NCBI GenBank assembly: GCA_021234155.1
Contig: JAJEKV010000058.1
Coordinates: 2,599,060 to 2,663,059 of the forward strand
Length of the DNA stretch: 64,000 nucleotides
Reading direction: 5' to 3'
From: Isoetes taiwanensis
Taxonomy: Eukaryota > Streptophyta > Lycopodiopsida > Isoetales > Isoetaceae
Shown piece after piece: positions 11,714 through 24,028 of this stretch. Position 1 is the first letter of the stretch, and each line of letters begins with the position of its first letter. The position numbers and the translations under genes are program-made. The notes below the pieces were generated by a model that was given only the letters and a program-made list of their open reading frames with translations, ran no database searches and was not told where the DNA came from.

Positions 11714-12466
11714 TTGAAGCGGCTCAGATTCGACTGGAAGGAAGCCATGGCGGACGGCCGATGCCCATCAGCGGGTCCCCAACAAGGGATAGGGCGGATC
11801 TCTAAAAGGGCTCGGTGCTTTGCCTTTCTGTTTTTACAAGAACACCCCATCCGTATGGATCTTGTGAAATATGTGGATCCTTGTCATGTTGTACTTGTTC
11901 ATGCGGAGAAACTAAAGATGACAGTTCTCAAAAGCAGGATTGCTACAGAATTGGGGATACCATGCTATGATCCTGCAAACCATGAAATGGTTGAAGTTCC
12001 ATCGCATTTTCTTGAAGTAGATGCATCTAGAAAATTTATATACCTCAATCTACTTCATCGTATTTCTACTAAAGCTTTGAATCTATCAAAGGGAGGTTTT
12101 GAGGAGTCGAATTCTTTATGTGCCCTGGCTTCAAAAGCTGTTGCAGCTGAGGGCATCCTTGCAAGGAGTGCTTCTAACGTAAAACTTTTGCATCCTACTG
12201 AAGCATCTTCGGCTTTGGGATTGACTTCTCATGAGATAATAAATCGTTGTAATTGTACAGATTATTTTTGTGATGAAATGTTACACAAATTGTGGATAGA
12301 GTTATCAACATTCTTGCATGGCAGCTTTATTATGGATGTTGTAGCATCAGAAGATGATGAAGTTATATGGTTTGTAGATGCTGCTACATCAAGAACGCCT
12401 GCTTGGGTTGTTTCAATGGTGCTGGCCTTTCCGGTTATGGCATATATATTATTCAATGTTTATTGA
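11714..12466 (+). pseudogene. INTS11/CPSF73-II-like C-terminal fragment without introns
   Basis: From about 11850 the frame reads MDLVKYVDPCHVVLVHAEK, then LKSRIATELGIPCYDPANHE and VEVPSHF. This matches the end of the beta-CASP/RNA-metabolising region of INTS11 / CPSF73-II ('GIMDLIxxLxPxxVxLVHGEKxKM', 'CYDPANNE', 'VPS'). The following part (EGILARS..., KLLHPTEASSALGLTSHE) resembles that protein's C-terminal domain. INTS11 is the endonuclease of the Integrator complex; its catalytic metallo-beta-lactamase core is entirely absent here. The segment is uninterrupted for about 200 codons, suggesting a processed copy or gene fragment, although no poly-A tail or target-site duplication was found. 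The first ~45 codons (11714-11850) do not match the family. A spliced-on exon of a larger gene upstream cannot be excluded. Confidence 0.65.
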
Positions 12467-12469
12467 GAC

Positions 12470-13603
12470 CAGGTCAACCTTTCTCTCAAATATGCCCTTT
12501 AGATATGTAACTTTACTTGTGAATTTTGATCTTTCTCTTTTAGATGCAATATGCTAATTCAGGTGGAACAGATTTGAAACTTCTAGATATAATGAGCCAT
12601 TGCTATGGAGTTGATTAAGGTGTTTCATTGTTTTTCTCAGCTTGCACACAACATTGCTAGAACTCTCATCATACCCTGGGCATTATTATCATATTATTCA
12701 AAACTTCCCTCTTAGCTATGCTAAAAAATTCCAGATGTAATGCCAATGAAGGTGGAACCTGTCAGGTAGCTTATCAACTCAAAGGCATATATCAGCTCAA
12801 GAGCATCCTTGCATAGGAGAAACGGACTAGGAGTCCTCAGTACAGAAATTGGGACAATCTTATGGAGCTATTCGACCAAGAAAATTGTCTCTTTTGAAGC
12901 ATCATGTTTTCAGATCTTGTAAATTGATGTAAAACCATGGAAAGTGTTTTGTGAATTTAGTCTTCAATGAGCAATAAAATAGGTTTTAAACTTAACTTTA
13001 TATGGGGCTTTTGCTCTAAATATGATGGACAGAAGAACCTATAGCATTTTCACGGATGAAGCATGAACAACATTGACCTTATATCTCAAAATCTTTTTAT
13101 CATGAGGAAGGCTTTGTGCAGCTGATGCAGACTGAGCATAAGCAAGATATGTCTAGACTACAAGGAATGAGCATAATTTGTCGGTTGATACTGTTTCTTA
13201 AACAACACCACAAGCATACCACAAGTTGTTCTTCGTTGCTCCATGATCAATGCCCTATTGCCAAAAGCGCTGACAATTATCAGAGTCTGTTATCACTTTT
13301 CTGCCAGGTTGCCTCCATGAATCCTACGCTCGAAATGGGCTTTGTTAAGTTGAATTGGGTTGTGGTGCTTAGTGCCTACTGACCAAGATCTATTAACTTG
13401 TTGTATTAAATACCCTGGGCACGGGAGCATGAAGCCTTGTTATGGAATAATTTCTTTTCCTGCTAATGGAGATGTTCTGCGAATCCCATTGCATATGAGT
13501 TTTGCTCTGTATTTTTATGCAACATGAAGCATAGTACTGAAATTCTTATATCCTACTTAGGTATATATTTTGGAAATAAAGAATGAAGCTGAAGTGGATC
13601 ATG

Positions 13604-13607
<4 letters not shown>
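12470..13607. other. Intergenic stretch, nothing recognised
   Basis: Sequence after the INTS11-like fragment. It holds an unrecognised 88-codon frame at 13116-13382 (plus strand). No splice-consistent exon series was found. Confidence 0.4.

Positions 13608-13637
<30 letters not shown>
13608..13637. repeat. Homopolymer T tract directly before duplication copy 1
   Basis: About 30 consecutive T residues end exactly where the first copy of the 2.26-kb duplicated segment begins. On the minus strand this would be a poly-A tail, so a retroposed insertion end is possible. Confidence 0.8.
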
Positions 13638-13640
<3 letters not shown>

Positions 13641-15902
13641 GAAGCCGAGAGTTATGGTGCACTTGTGGAACCATGGGTGAATATTTAGCTAAGGTAATTT
13701 TTTATGAAAGATGGAGGCTAATCTGACTTGATACATCTGTGTACTTGTTAAACCATAAGCTGAATTCACGCTTTATGCAGACACTTTCTGGGGCTCCTGG
13801 CAATTTTCCAAGCATGAGATCCAGGCACTTGTGAAACTCTGAAATTTAAGGGATAAGGGATTATGTTGTTTAGGAAATTCATTGCCATTGAAATTTTTCT
13901 TTGGGCATGTTTCTAAACCTAATTGTATTGCTCAAATCTTTTTGTAAAACTTCAGAAAAAGCAGGGTCGTTGGATCTAGACTCTAGGTTCAGATGTTGAT
14001 TACAAACGAAAATTAGGGTTTGCACAAACGGCCATGGTCAGCACTCCACCGTAAGGTATCAGGGTTTTCTTATTTAGATCTGTGAGCAGATTTATAGCAA
14101 TAAGCATCTGACGAAAAATATGCTGCCCGGATCTGAGCGCTGTTGGATTTCCGATGTGTTCTTCTAGCCGAGAATTGAGAATGAACATTGAGCAGTTTGG
14201 ATTGGAGAAATCCTACTTGAAAGCAAAGACATGGCTGCTCCTGCATCAACTCTTAGAGTCCTGCTGCATCTGCATCGCTGGGCATCCCTTCATAATTATT
14301 GATTGCGTTGGATCAATTTCCATTAAGACGGCATCTCTGTAGACTGAGACAAACTTAGAGCAAGCTGAAGACAGCACCGGATATGATTCCATGGAGAAAA
14401 TACTTGATCTTCAACATATACTCAGGTTTGGGATTATGTTTTGCAGTTATACATTTAATGTACATATCCTGAATGATCTTGAAGAGTAAATAGCTTAAGA
14501 CTTTTATCTGAATTTGCACAGCCATGCAGCTTCAAATTTGAGTAAAGGATATTTGTACTTAGCACATTTAGCTGAAGAACACTTTTCCAATGTAAATCTA
14601 ACGGCTGCATCCTCATAATCATTAAGTGGCAGTGATCCTAATTCGTTTTTGTTTATAACAGAAGGCTTTACCAGATCTGACCATTTGGCTGCGCTATTGA
14701 ACAAGTCTTTTAAGCACGTAAGTCACTCTATCTTTTGCCGCAGAACATGGCCTGCAACAACCTGGTTATAGATTACAGACATGAAACAAATTTGCTCCCC
14801 TTATTTGTTATTGCATGTAGTTGAGGGCATAAATCCTTATTAATTTTAAAGCATGAAGATCTCTGCTGTAAGGGGCTGAGGGCATAAATATTAAGGCATT
14901 TGACATAGACTGGAGCTTTTGGCTGGTAGCTTGCAAACCTTGCTTGGGACTTGGCAATTACATGGATCAGGATGAACATAGAGTGCTAAAACTATAGGGA
15001 AGAGTGCTAAAACTATAGGGCCATTTGGGAATATAATATGTTGTGAATATCTCAGTGGTTTGCAGTATGTGTTTGTTTACATAATTATTAAGGTAGAAGC
15101 AGAACTTGAATTTCGGTGCATAGAATAAATGTTTTAAAGTGCTTAATAATAAGCCTGACTATACACTCACATGCAGCTTAGAATCTGCCTTGCACTGCCT
15201 CACATAAGTGTGGGACCTATTAAGGTCATGCATTTAGAATTCGCTGCAGTAAGTGCAGAAATGCAGTGCTCCCTTGAACATGATAATCAGGAGCAGAAAA
15301 AAATTGTGCTCTGCCCGAGTTCTAGGGAGTTGGAATATTTCTAATCTTTTTTTGTTAGTTACAAGTAAGGTGAAGGGTGATAAACTTAAAAGACCCCATG
15401 ACACCTGCTAGTAGCTTAGGCGTTTACCCATGTTCTTGGCTAACTGTCCTCTGGTTCTACTGCAGGTAACAGGGTCTTTTACTCCTTGCTATGTTTCTTT
15501 AGCATGTTACGAATATTTTGAAACTGCTCAAGGCAGTTGCAGATGCTCAAGAGGAGTGTTTCAATACAGTTCAAATGACATTGGCTGATGCCTTAATTTT
15601 ACATGGTATTTTGTTATGTACTTATTTTGTTACATGGTATTTTGGCTGATGGCCTACTTTTTACTGTACAAGGCAATCTCTGCTATAACGGAATGTAGCA
15701 TTGTAGAAATGTCTAAGGATTATGTTTCATGACTACAATTAAAAATTGGAAGTTTCTTATGTAACTATGTCCTTGGCCTAAGTTCAAATGCACCTGGTTG
15801 ATCTTAGGGCTGCTTATTGAATCATGACTTGTTCTTGCAAAGATATGTCATGATTAAAAGTTATGAAGGTCTTTGGACCTGATTGACTTAAAAGGTTTTT
15901 TA
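13638..15902. repeat. 2.26-kb direct duplication, copy 1
   Basis: Begins ATGGAAGCCGAGAGTTATGG and ends TTGACTTAAAAGGTTTTT. It is almost identical to 16509-18767 over its whole length, with scattered single-base changes and short indels (for example a CATCAACTC-containing insertion near 14240 that copy 2 lacks). No recognised protein is encoded. Each copy contains an internal short tandem of AGTGCTAAAACTATAGGG (14982 and 15002). Confidence 0.9.
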
Positions 15903-16388
15903 TTCTTATCCCCAGTTTATTGGTTATACCAATAGCCAAGGCGTGGTTACTTTCAGGTGATGTCTTTTCTCTTATTCTATTTTACTAAAAATTCCCATTT
16001 CACTTATATAGGGCATTGGCATTGGCGAGAGCTATGACAAGAACAAACTAGCAGAAAGAAGGGGAATGCTTTGAGAAATAGAGGATGAAAGCTATGATAC
16101 GAATAATCAAGAAGAAATAAAGAAATCCATTCGGAAATAGAGGTAACAGGACAGTTGTTATTGATGAAATTATTTCAATAGAACTTGACATGGAAACTAC
16201 ATTTGGCCCAACTAGCATTCGTACCAAGGGGAATATTTGTTTATCCTTGATAAGAAAGATGATATTCTGAAAAATCCAAGTGAGCACATTGTTGTTCACT
16301 TGTTTGCCATTTGGCCCATTCAAAGAAAAATATTTACCATCTGTAAATAGTAAGGTAAAGCTGACTTTAAGATTTTTTGCAGTATAGG
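15903..16388. other. Spacer between the two duplicated copies
   Basis: Unique sequence of about 0.5 kb between the duplicate copies. It holds a 91-codon minus-strand frame (16048-16323) that I do not recognise and that lacks family motifs. Confidence 0.4.
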
Positions 16389-16490
16389 AGGGGTAGGGCC
16401 TTGGTGCAACAAGGTCCTACTCTCCTTGTTGCTGAAATTAAATATCACTTTGGCCCATCCTGACCTACGGTTGGAGGCAGGGTTTTTTTA
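16389..16490. mobile_element. SINE-like fragment
   Basis: The segment GTAGGGCCTTGGTGCAACAA followed by GGTCCTACTCTCCTTGTTGC resembles the tRNA-derived head of plant SINEs (box A context 'TTGGTGCAAC'), and it ends in a T-rich / TTA-repeat tail at 16485-16501. The box B region is not clean. It lies immediately upstream of duplication copy 2. Confidence 0.35.
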
Positions 16491-16508
16491 TTATTATTAT
16501 ACGTAAGC

Positions 16509-18767
16509 ATGGAAACTGAGAGTTATGGTGCACTTGTGGAACCATGGGTGAATATTTAGCTAAGGTAATTTTTTATGAAAGATGGAGGCTAATCTGACTT
16601 GATACATCTGTGTACTTGTTAAACCATAAGCTGAATTCACGCTTTATGCAGACACTTTCTGGGGCTCCTGGCAATTTTCCAAGCATGAGATCCAGGCACT
16701 TGTGAAACTCTGAAATTTAAGGGATAAGGGATTATGTTGTTTAGGAAATTCATTGCCATTGAAATTTTTCTTTGGGCATGTTTCTAAACCTAATTGTATT
16801 GCTCAAATCTTTTTGTAAAACTTCAGAAAAAGCAGGGTCGTTGGATCTAGACTCTAGGTTCAGATGTTGATTACAAACGAAGATTGGGGTTTGCACAAAC
16901 GGCCATGGTCAGCACTCCACCCTAAGGTATCAGGGTTTTCTTATTTAGATCTGTGAGCAGATTTATAGCAATAAGCATCTGACGAAAAATATGCTGCCCG
17001 GAATCGAGCGCTGCTGGATTTCCGATGTGTTCTACTAGCCGAGAATTGAGAATGAACGTTGAGCAGTTTGGATTGGCGAAATCCTACTTGAAAGCAAAGA
17101 CATGGCTGCTCCTATCTGCATCGCTGGGCATCCCTTCATAATTATTGATTGTGTTGGATCAATTTCCATTAAGACGACATCTCTGTAGACTGAGGCAAAC
17201 TTAGAGCAAGCTGAAGATAGCATCGGATATGATTCCATGGAGAAAATACTTGATCTTCAACATATACTCAGGTTTGGGATTATGTTTTGCAGTTATACGC
17301 TTAATGTACATATCTTGAATGATCTTGAAGAGTAAATAGCTTAAGACTTTTATCTGAATTTGCACAGCCATGCAGCTTCAAATTTGAGTAAAGGATATTT
17401 GTACTTAGTACATTTAGCTGAAGAACACTTTTCCAATGTAAATCTAACGGCTACATCCTCATAATCATTAAGTGGCAGTGATCCTAATTCGTTTTTGTTT
17501 ATAACAGAAGGCTTTACTAGATCTGACCATTTGGCTGCGCTTATTGAACAAGTCTTTTAAGCACATAAGTCACTCTATCTTTTGCCGCAGAACATGGCCT
17601 GCAACAACCTGGTTATAGATTACAGACATGAAACAAATTTGCTCCCCTTATTTGTTATTGCATGTAGTTGAGGGCATAAATCCTTATTAATTTTAAAGCA
17701 TGAAGATCTCTGCTGTAAGGGGGCTGAGGGCATAAATATTAAGGCATTTGACATAGACTGGAGCTTTTGGCTGGTAGCTTGCAAACCTTGCTTGGGACTT
17801 GGCAATTACATGGATCAGGATGAACATAGAGTGCTAAAACTATAGGGAAGAGTGCTAAAACTATAGGGCCATTTGGGAATATAATATGTTGTGAATATCT
17901 CAGTGGTTTGCAGTATGTGTTTGTTTACATAATTATTAAGGTAGAAGCAGAACTTGAATTTCGGTGCATAGAATAAATGTTTTAAAGTGCTTAATAATAA
18001 GCCTGACTATACACTCACATGCAGCTTAGAATCTGCCTTGCACTGCCTCACATAAGTGTGGGACCTATTAAGGTCATGCATTTAGAATTCGGCTTGCAGT
18101 GGTGCAGAAATGCAAAGTGCTCCCTTGAACATGATAATCGAGAGCAGAAAAAAAAAAATTGTGCTCTGCCCGAGTTCTAGGGAGTTGGAATATTTCTAAT
18201 CTTTTTTTGAGGGTTAGTTACAAGTAAGGTGAAGGGTGATAAACTTAAAAGACCCCATGACACCTGCTAGTAGCTTAGGCGTTTACCCATGTTCTTGGCT
18301 AACCTGTCCTCCGGTTCTCTTGCGGTAATAATGTGGTCTTTTACTCCTTTGCTATGTTTCTTTAGCATGTTACTTAATATTTTGAAACCGCTCAAGGCGA
18401 TTCTGCGATGCTCAAGAGGAGTGTTTCAATACAGTTCAAATGACATTGGCTGATGCCTTAATTTTACATGGTATTTTGTTATGTACTTATTTTGTTACAT
18501 GGTATTTTGGCTGATGGCCTACTTTTTTTTGTCACAAGGCAATCTCTCTGCTATAACTAATGTAGCATTGTAGAAATGTCTAAGGATTATGTTTCATGAC
18601 TACAATTAAAAATTGGAAGTTTCTTATGTAACTATGTCCTTGGCCTAAGTTCAAATGCACCTGGTTGATCTTAGGGCTGCTTATTGAATCATGACTTGTT
18701 CTTGCAAAGATATGTCATGATTAAAAGTTATGAAGGTCTTTGGACCTGATTGACTTAAAAGGTTTTT
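16509..18767. repeat. 2.26-kb direct duplication, copy 2
   Basis: Second copy of 13638-15902, in the same orientation and about 2.87 kb downstream. It begins ATGGAAACTGAGAGTTATGG. Its right end coincides with the poly-T (3' end) of the LINE at 18768-20620, whereas copy 1 continues into TATTCTTATCCCCAG. The LINE junction therefore marks the copy's end. Confidence 0.9.
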
Positions 18768-20620
18768 TTTTTTTTTTGAAGAACGACAAACTTTATTGAA
18801 ACACCAAGCCAAAAGCCAGATACAAATGCAGAGGCGGGAATAAAATTTCAGAGGATAATCATGATCCACTGAATAGAACCACCAGCCTATGCATAAGACA
18901 ACACACTCAAATAGGACTCAAATATCAACTGTCCCTTGGCAGGAGCAAGCGAAGAACAATGGTAGGCCTTAGCGATTCTAGCTTGTGCATCCTAGAGGAC
19001 TACTGCAGGGGGAATATCCAAACCCTGAAAGATACACAATCTTCTGCGCTTCTAGATAGACCACAGCAACCATCCTAACGCCAAATGAAATGCTTGACTC
19101 CGCACCTTATTCCAAGTATCCGGATAAATAGCCAGAAGCACTTGCTGACTTGTCAATGTCACATGAAAAAGAGAGAGCAACCAAGACCAAACAGGCTGGA
19201 GATGATCACATAAAAAGAAACAATGCTCAATGGTCTCATCCCTTTGCTTGCACAGTGGGCAGAGTGCTGACACTCTAGGATCAAATCTGTGGACAAGCAC
19301 ATTCACCCGAGGGCATCTGTGAAGAATCTGCCAAAAGCACAGCCACTTTAGGATGGAGTAGTTTATCCCAAGCCCAAGTCCACATACGTCTCCAACTAGG
19401 AGGTGAGAGCTGAAGGGACCACTTAGTAGATGGCGGAAGGATATCACCATTGACAAGCAGCCTATACATAGAGTTCACAAGCCTATGCTCGTGAACACTC
19501 TGGTGGGAAACCCACATGCACCCTTCGATAGCCTCTGGAGCAGCCAATGGCAAAGTACTAGCAACCTTTTGCCAAATAAGTCTATCCCATCGAGACAATA
19601 AGAATTTTGTTTGAAAGAGTTGCCAAGTCGCTAACTGGCCAGAATCATACCAAGCTGCGACAGTCAAGATCCCTGCTAACCTCCAGCGCCATTGAGTTAA
19701 TGGATGAAATGAGGCACAAAGTGGAAGATTATTTTCCACAGGTATCCACCAACAAGGGGCACTCAACTGATGACATGCAACAAGATCAATATGAAATAAG
19801 GTCTGCACTGTCTCCCAAGACTCCAGCAAGCCTTTCAAAAAAGGGGAGGCATTAGGAAAAGGGCATAGCTGATAAAAGAGACTCCAAGGAAGAAGAGGTT
19901 TTAACGAAGGTTTCCCAAAAGGAACACAATGACAAAGTGACTGATTCACCAACCGCACTCCAGGTGAGTCAACCATATCCCTAAGGATCCTCCAAGTGAA
20001 CTTAGAAATCAGAATCTTACTTTGTAGATGGAAGTCTGTCATACCCAAACCACCTGCAAAGTTTGGCCTATTGGACCATGCAATCTTGACCACAGCATGC
20101 TCCTCATTCCCACCCCAAATGAATGGTAACAATCACCTGGAATTTTGACTGGGAAGCCAGAAGGGCAGAGGCCATATAGATGTGGGAATTACTTAAAACA
20201 TGCTTAGCAACAGTTATTCGCACTGACAGAGAGAGCTTAGCAGTATTCCACCAAAACAAATGCTTTCGCAAACCTTCTATGATAATATCCCAAGCATCAG
20301 AGGTAGAAATATGAATGCCCACAGGAATACCGAGAAGTTTAGTAGCCTTCCCATGAGGAAGCACCTTCCAAGGAAAATCAGCAACACAAGGGGGCACAAC
20401 CCCATCAAGCGTCAATAATGCAGAACACTTTGGCCAACCAACAAGAACTCCAGATGCTAAAGAGAAAGTATCAAGAAGAAGCTTTGCATTCCGAAGATTG
20501 TCCGCATCAGCAACAAGAAAGAGAAACATGTCATCAGCATACTGATTACAAATTTCCTGTGAATCGTCCTCCATACTCAACCCCTGGACTATCCCATCCT
20601 GAGAAATGTCGACAAACCCT
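18768..20620 (-). mobile_element. 5'-truncated plant LINE (non-LTR retrotransposon)
   Basis: On the minus strand the element starts inside the reverse transcriptase: DGIVQGLSMEDDSQEI, then the catalytic NQYADDMFLF (about 20530). It continues through the thumb region (LLGIPVG, FLWGGNEEH-like part near 20110) to a zinc-binding reverse-transcriptase tail, zf-RVT (ALCPLCKQRDETIEHCFFLC, about 19260-19200). It ends in a short 3' UTR and a poly-A tail (T run at 18763-18777, plus strand). At least two frameshifts (about 20110-20130 and 19280-19400) break the open frame. The 5' end near 20620 is a truncation, as usual for LINE insertions. No clear target-site duplication was seen. Confidence 0.85.
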
Positions 20621-22155
20621 TATAAGCTTGGGCTATGCAGAGTTCACATTTGAGGACTTCCTTGCAGCAAAGTCTTCCGAAGGCCAACTTTTATCGCTTT
20701 ATCCTCCCCACACACACACATCCTTTTCCAGGTTTTTTCATTGCTCACATGTAGCTAAATTCATGTGCGGGTATCTAATTATAACAACTTGAAATAGTCA
20801 GGATGCTACTTTATATTGGATGGAATCTGGTGTTTCAAAGTTTTGGCAATAGTTCCCCTCATAGATAAAGGTCTGTAAGAAGGCATGTATGCAAATGTTG
20901 CTACATACCATGTATCAAATATAGCCATTTTTTTTTACCGGAGCATAACTTTCGCAAATGTAGATACATACTGGGTATAGATGTAGTAGCTATCTGCAGA
21001 TTGTGTCAAGACGTGAAACTTGAAACTTGTAAAACGCGTATATAGTGTGGAACTTGATACTGCTTAGCACAAACATATCAGCCTTGTCAACCTGTCACAT
21101 TATAAATTTTGCACTTACTATTCTAGCAGAGGAGCTGTTTTCAACATTTTCAGTCAATTAATTAGCTAAGTAACAACGATGTTGTTGAAGCCTAAATTGG
21201 GATAGCGTATGTGTAGCTCACAGATTTAATGTATGACAAACAAAGGCCAAATAAACACATTAAGACATCTTTGCACTGCAATAATTTCATCGATGTCAAA
21301 GCTTTACAAATATGTCAAAGCTTTACAAATATAAGCACCATATGACTGGATATTATAGTCATTGCCAATCTAGACGCGGAGTCGACATATAACCAGCATG
21401 GATGGCATGCATGCATCTCTTCACTTTCTTGGGTGGATAGCCCAACACTTTAGATCCTCATTTCTTTATTTGCACCAAACCATTCCTCAGAACCCAGGTT
21501 TGACTTGTCTTTTGTTTTCAACTCAGTTTTTTCATATTGGTCAATTCTTATTGTGCTGCCAAAATGTAGTTAACTCTATAAACCTCCGCTCCCCTTGCCG
21601 AAAATAGCATGCAAATAACGTAGGGTGTATAAGCCCATCCAAAAATGTAAAGCACGCCCTTACCATCTTTATATTTCTTGTGAGGGCAGAATGAATGGGA
21701 TGCCTACAAATATGCCCTAATAGGATGCCTAGAAATACACCTTGAATATGTTGTCCCACCAATCCAATCCAACCCAAACCAAGCCTGCCCCAATACTAAG
21801 CAACAAACAATTCATTTTACTATCAAAATCTACCATGCAACACATCTCATAAGCTTCCATTTCCCATGTAACCATAAAATAAGAGGTTCCCAAAAGGAGA
21901 AGGAAAATATCCATGAGGGCTAACAAGATTTTGGTGTTTTATCTGACCCAAGGTTTCAAGTTCTGTTTCAAAATCGCGAATGTTTTGTGGATGGTAATTA
22001 TATATCTTTTTAATAGAATAGAATAGAATAGAATAGTTTTTTTAATGGATATTGACCATTCCATTCTTAAGGATGCCACTGAAATTCGCATTGCTACAAA
22101 AATACCAACACAAATCCATCTACCCAGCCTTCTTCCCACCCCTGCAGTTCTGCTA
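20621..22155. other. Intergenic stretch with one coding-looking piece
   Basis: Directly after the truncated LINE, 20621-20720 (plus strand) reads LISLGYAEFTFEDFLAAKSS in the frame RQTLISLGYAEF... This looks like exon sequence but I cannot place it. The remainder, to 22155, has only short frames and an AATAG pentamer tract at 22016-22036. Confidence 0.3.
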
Positions 22156-22160
22156 GTGTG

Positions 22161-22191
<31 letters not shown>

Positions 22192-22194
22192 TTT
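22156..22194. repeat. (TG)n followed by poly-T
   Basis: About nine TG units followed by about twenty T residues; simple-sequence tract. Confidence 0.9.
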
Positions 22195-22466
22195 GAGGCA
22201 AGGTGGGTTTTGAATTCATATTACATGGAATACATCATGTCAAAATATATTACCCTAACAAAAAAGGGCCTTCCCTTATGAAAAAACATAAGGAAAGAAA
22301 TAAGCCATATTGGCTGCATTATACTTATAACTACCAATCAGAGTTTAAATAAAGCCAGTAGACAAAATCTGGCATCCAATATAAATCTCAGGTATTGGCT
22401 TCAATTTCAACCGGTTGGTTTATAGTGTTCCCCGGACTTTGCCCGCCGCAAAGCAAGGCAACAGGC

Positions 22467-22595
22467 AATTGTGGACTTGGAGTCACAAGAGTTCAAAGCC
22501 CACTGGCTACCATTGAGTGGGAGATGTGGGTGGGTGCAAGTCCCACAAACCATTGCCTTCAAACAAAAAAAAAAAATTGTGGACTTGGAGTCACA
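22467..22595 (+). mobile_element. Short retroposed insert with a 21-bp target-site duplication
   Basis: The 21-bp sequence that contains ATTGTGGACTTGGAGTCACA occurs perfectly at 22467-22487 and at 22575-22595. Between them lies an 87-bp insert that starts AGAGTTCAAAGCCCACTGG and ends in an A-rich tail (AAACAAAAAAAAAAA). Perfect long duplications plus an A tail are the mark of LINE-mended retroposition. The insert may be a truncated SINE; the phrase GAGTTCAAAGCCC is only loosely like a tRNA box B. The identical flanks indicate a recent event. Confidence 0.75.
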
Positions 22596-24028
22596 TGATG
22601 TGTGTAGGTTGCATAATACATTTCCACCCATTTCTATTTGCATAGAATCATTGTTTAAAGTGCAAGAGCATGGACATGGCAACATAAATGGCTGGGGAAC
22701 AGTGCACTTGAGTTCTAAGCACGTTTGGCTACATATACCCAGGGTAGCTTTGATAGAGTAGACGTTATTAACCGGTTGGGGTTGCTATATATATGCAACA
22801 TGGTTAGACCATTGAAATTGTCTCATGTAATGGATAAACGTGTGGATTATTCGGATGGATATGCTTAATAAACACTAGGTTATTATAGCAATACTCAAAG
22901 CTCCTTGCTTTGATATTATATCGCCAATGTTTGACTCATCAATAGCTTTCCTTCAAACCTTAATCTATTAATCTATGTCGAGAATTCCATGAGTCGGAGT
23001 AGTCAAGATATGAAAAAAAAAACGATTAATTGAGTTGAGATCTTTCTTAGCTAGCTTACTACTAAACTTGGGCATCCCACTAGCTGGACGACTATATATT
23101 ATCTCTATAAATCTATGTCGGGAAATGTGCCTCCCAAGTCATTCTCTTCCCTTCTCGTGGAGAAGACTGTGTATTTGCATACCCCTAACAAATGAAAGCA
23201 ATGGCCTCCTTCTAGTTGTAAATGCACACCATGAGGACGCAAAGCAAGATTAATGATTTCCTTGCACTATTTCAAGCATTGCTTGAACCTTTTGTCTTCA
23301 TCATAAGCTCTACTTAGAGGTTTGAATTAGAATGCTTTGTTAAGACATCTTTATTCCTAGTCTCTTAAACCGTCTATTCTTATGTACAGAAGAATAAGTT
23401 CGGAACCTTATCAAAATCCCAGTTTCTTTGAAGACCCTATTAACTTCTTTTTCTTCATTAGCAACTCTAGAACAAGTTGATCTTTATTAATAAATAATCA
23501 AATTTCAAGCTTAATTGAAACAAAATATAAACATGCATTCAATAAAAGCGACCCTATATTTCATTTAACAAAGTCCCAATCTTCTTTTTTAAAATGGTAA
23601 GGCTTTGGTATTTGTGCCATGGAATGCCGCAGTGCAGACGCATGCGGCGTTCCCTTTGCCCCTTGCGGCAATATTTTGGGCGTATACGTTTTTCTAGATT
23701 TTTGAATTTTGTTTGGCCGTCGTGCTTTCATTGCGTCTTTCCATGGCTATGAAGACCGAAAGGATGGACGAACGAGCTCTGCATTCCTCTCCTCCTTCTG
23801 GGATGCTAGATTTGAAAATGCCTCTGAGTTATTTTTGAATCGAGCATCAGATATGTCTTTCTTCAGGGCCATCGCTGGAGCAGGTAGACCCTAACACTCT
23901 AAATCCTCCGAATCTTATCTGTTTTGCAGCTGGAAGTCTTCTGTTGTTTATCTCTGCATTTTTCAGAAACTTCGGGTTTTTTATTCGAGCAACTGAAGAC
24001 TGCAACTAAATACTGCAACTGAAGACAT
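22596..24028. other. Intergenic stretch, nothing recognised
   Basis: AT-rich with short frames only. A GC-richer patch (about 23620-23760) contains GCCGCAGTGCAGACGCATGC and similar sequence but shows no gene or clear repeat boundary. Confidence 0.4.
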
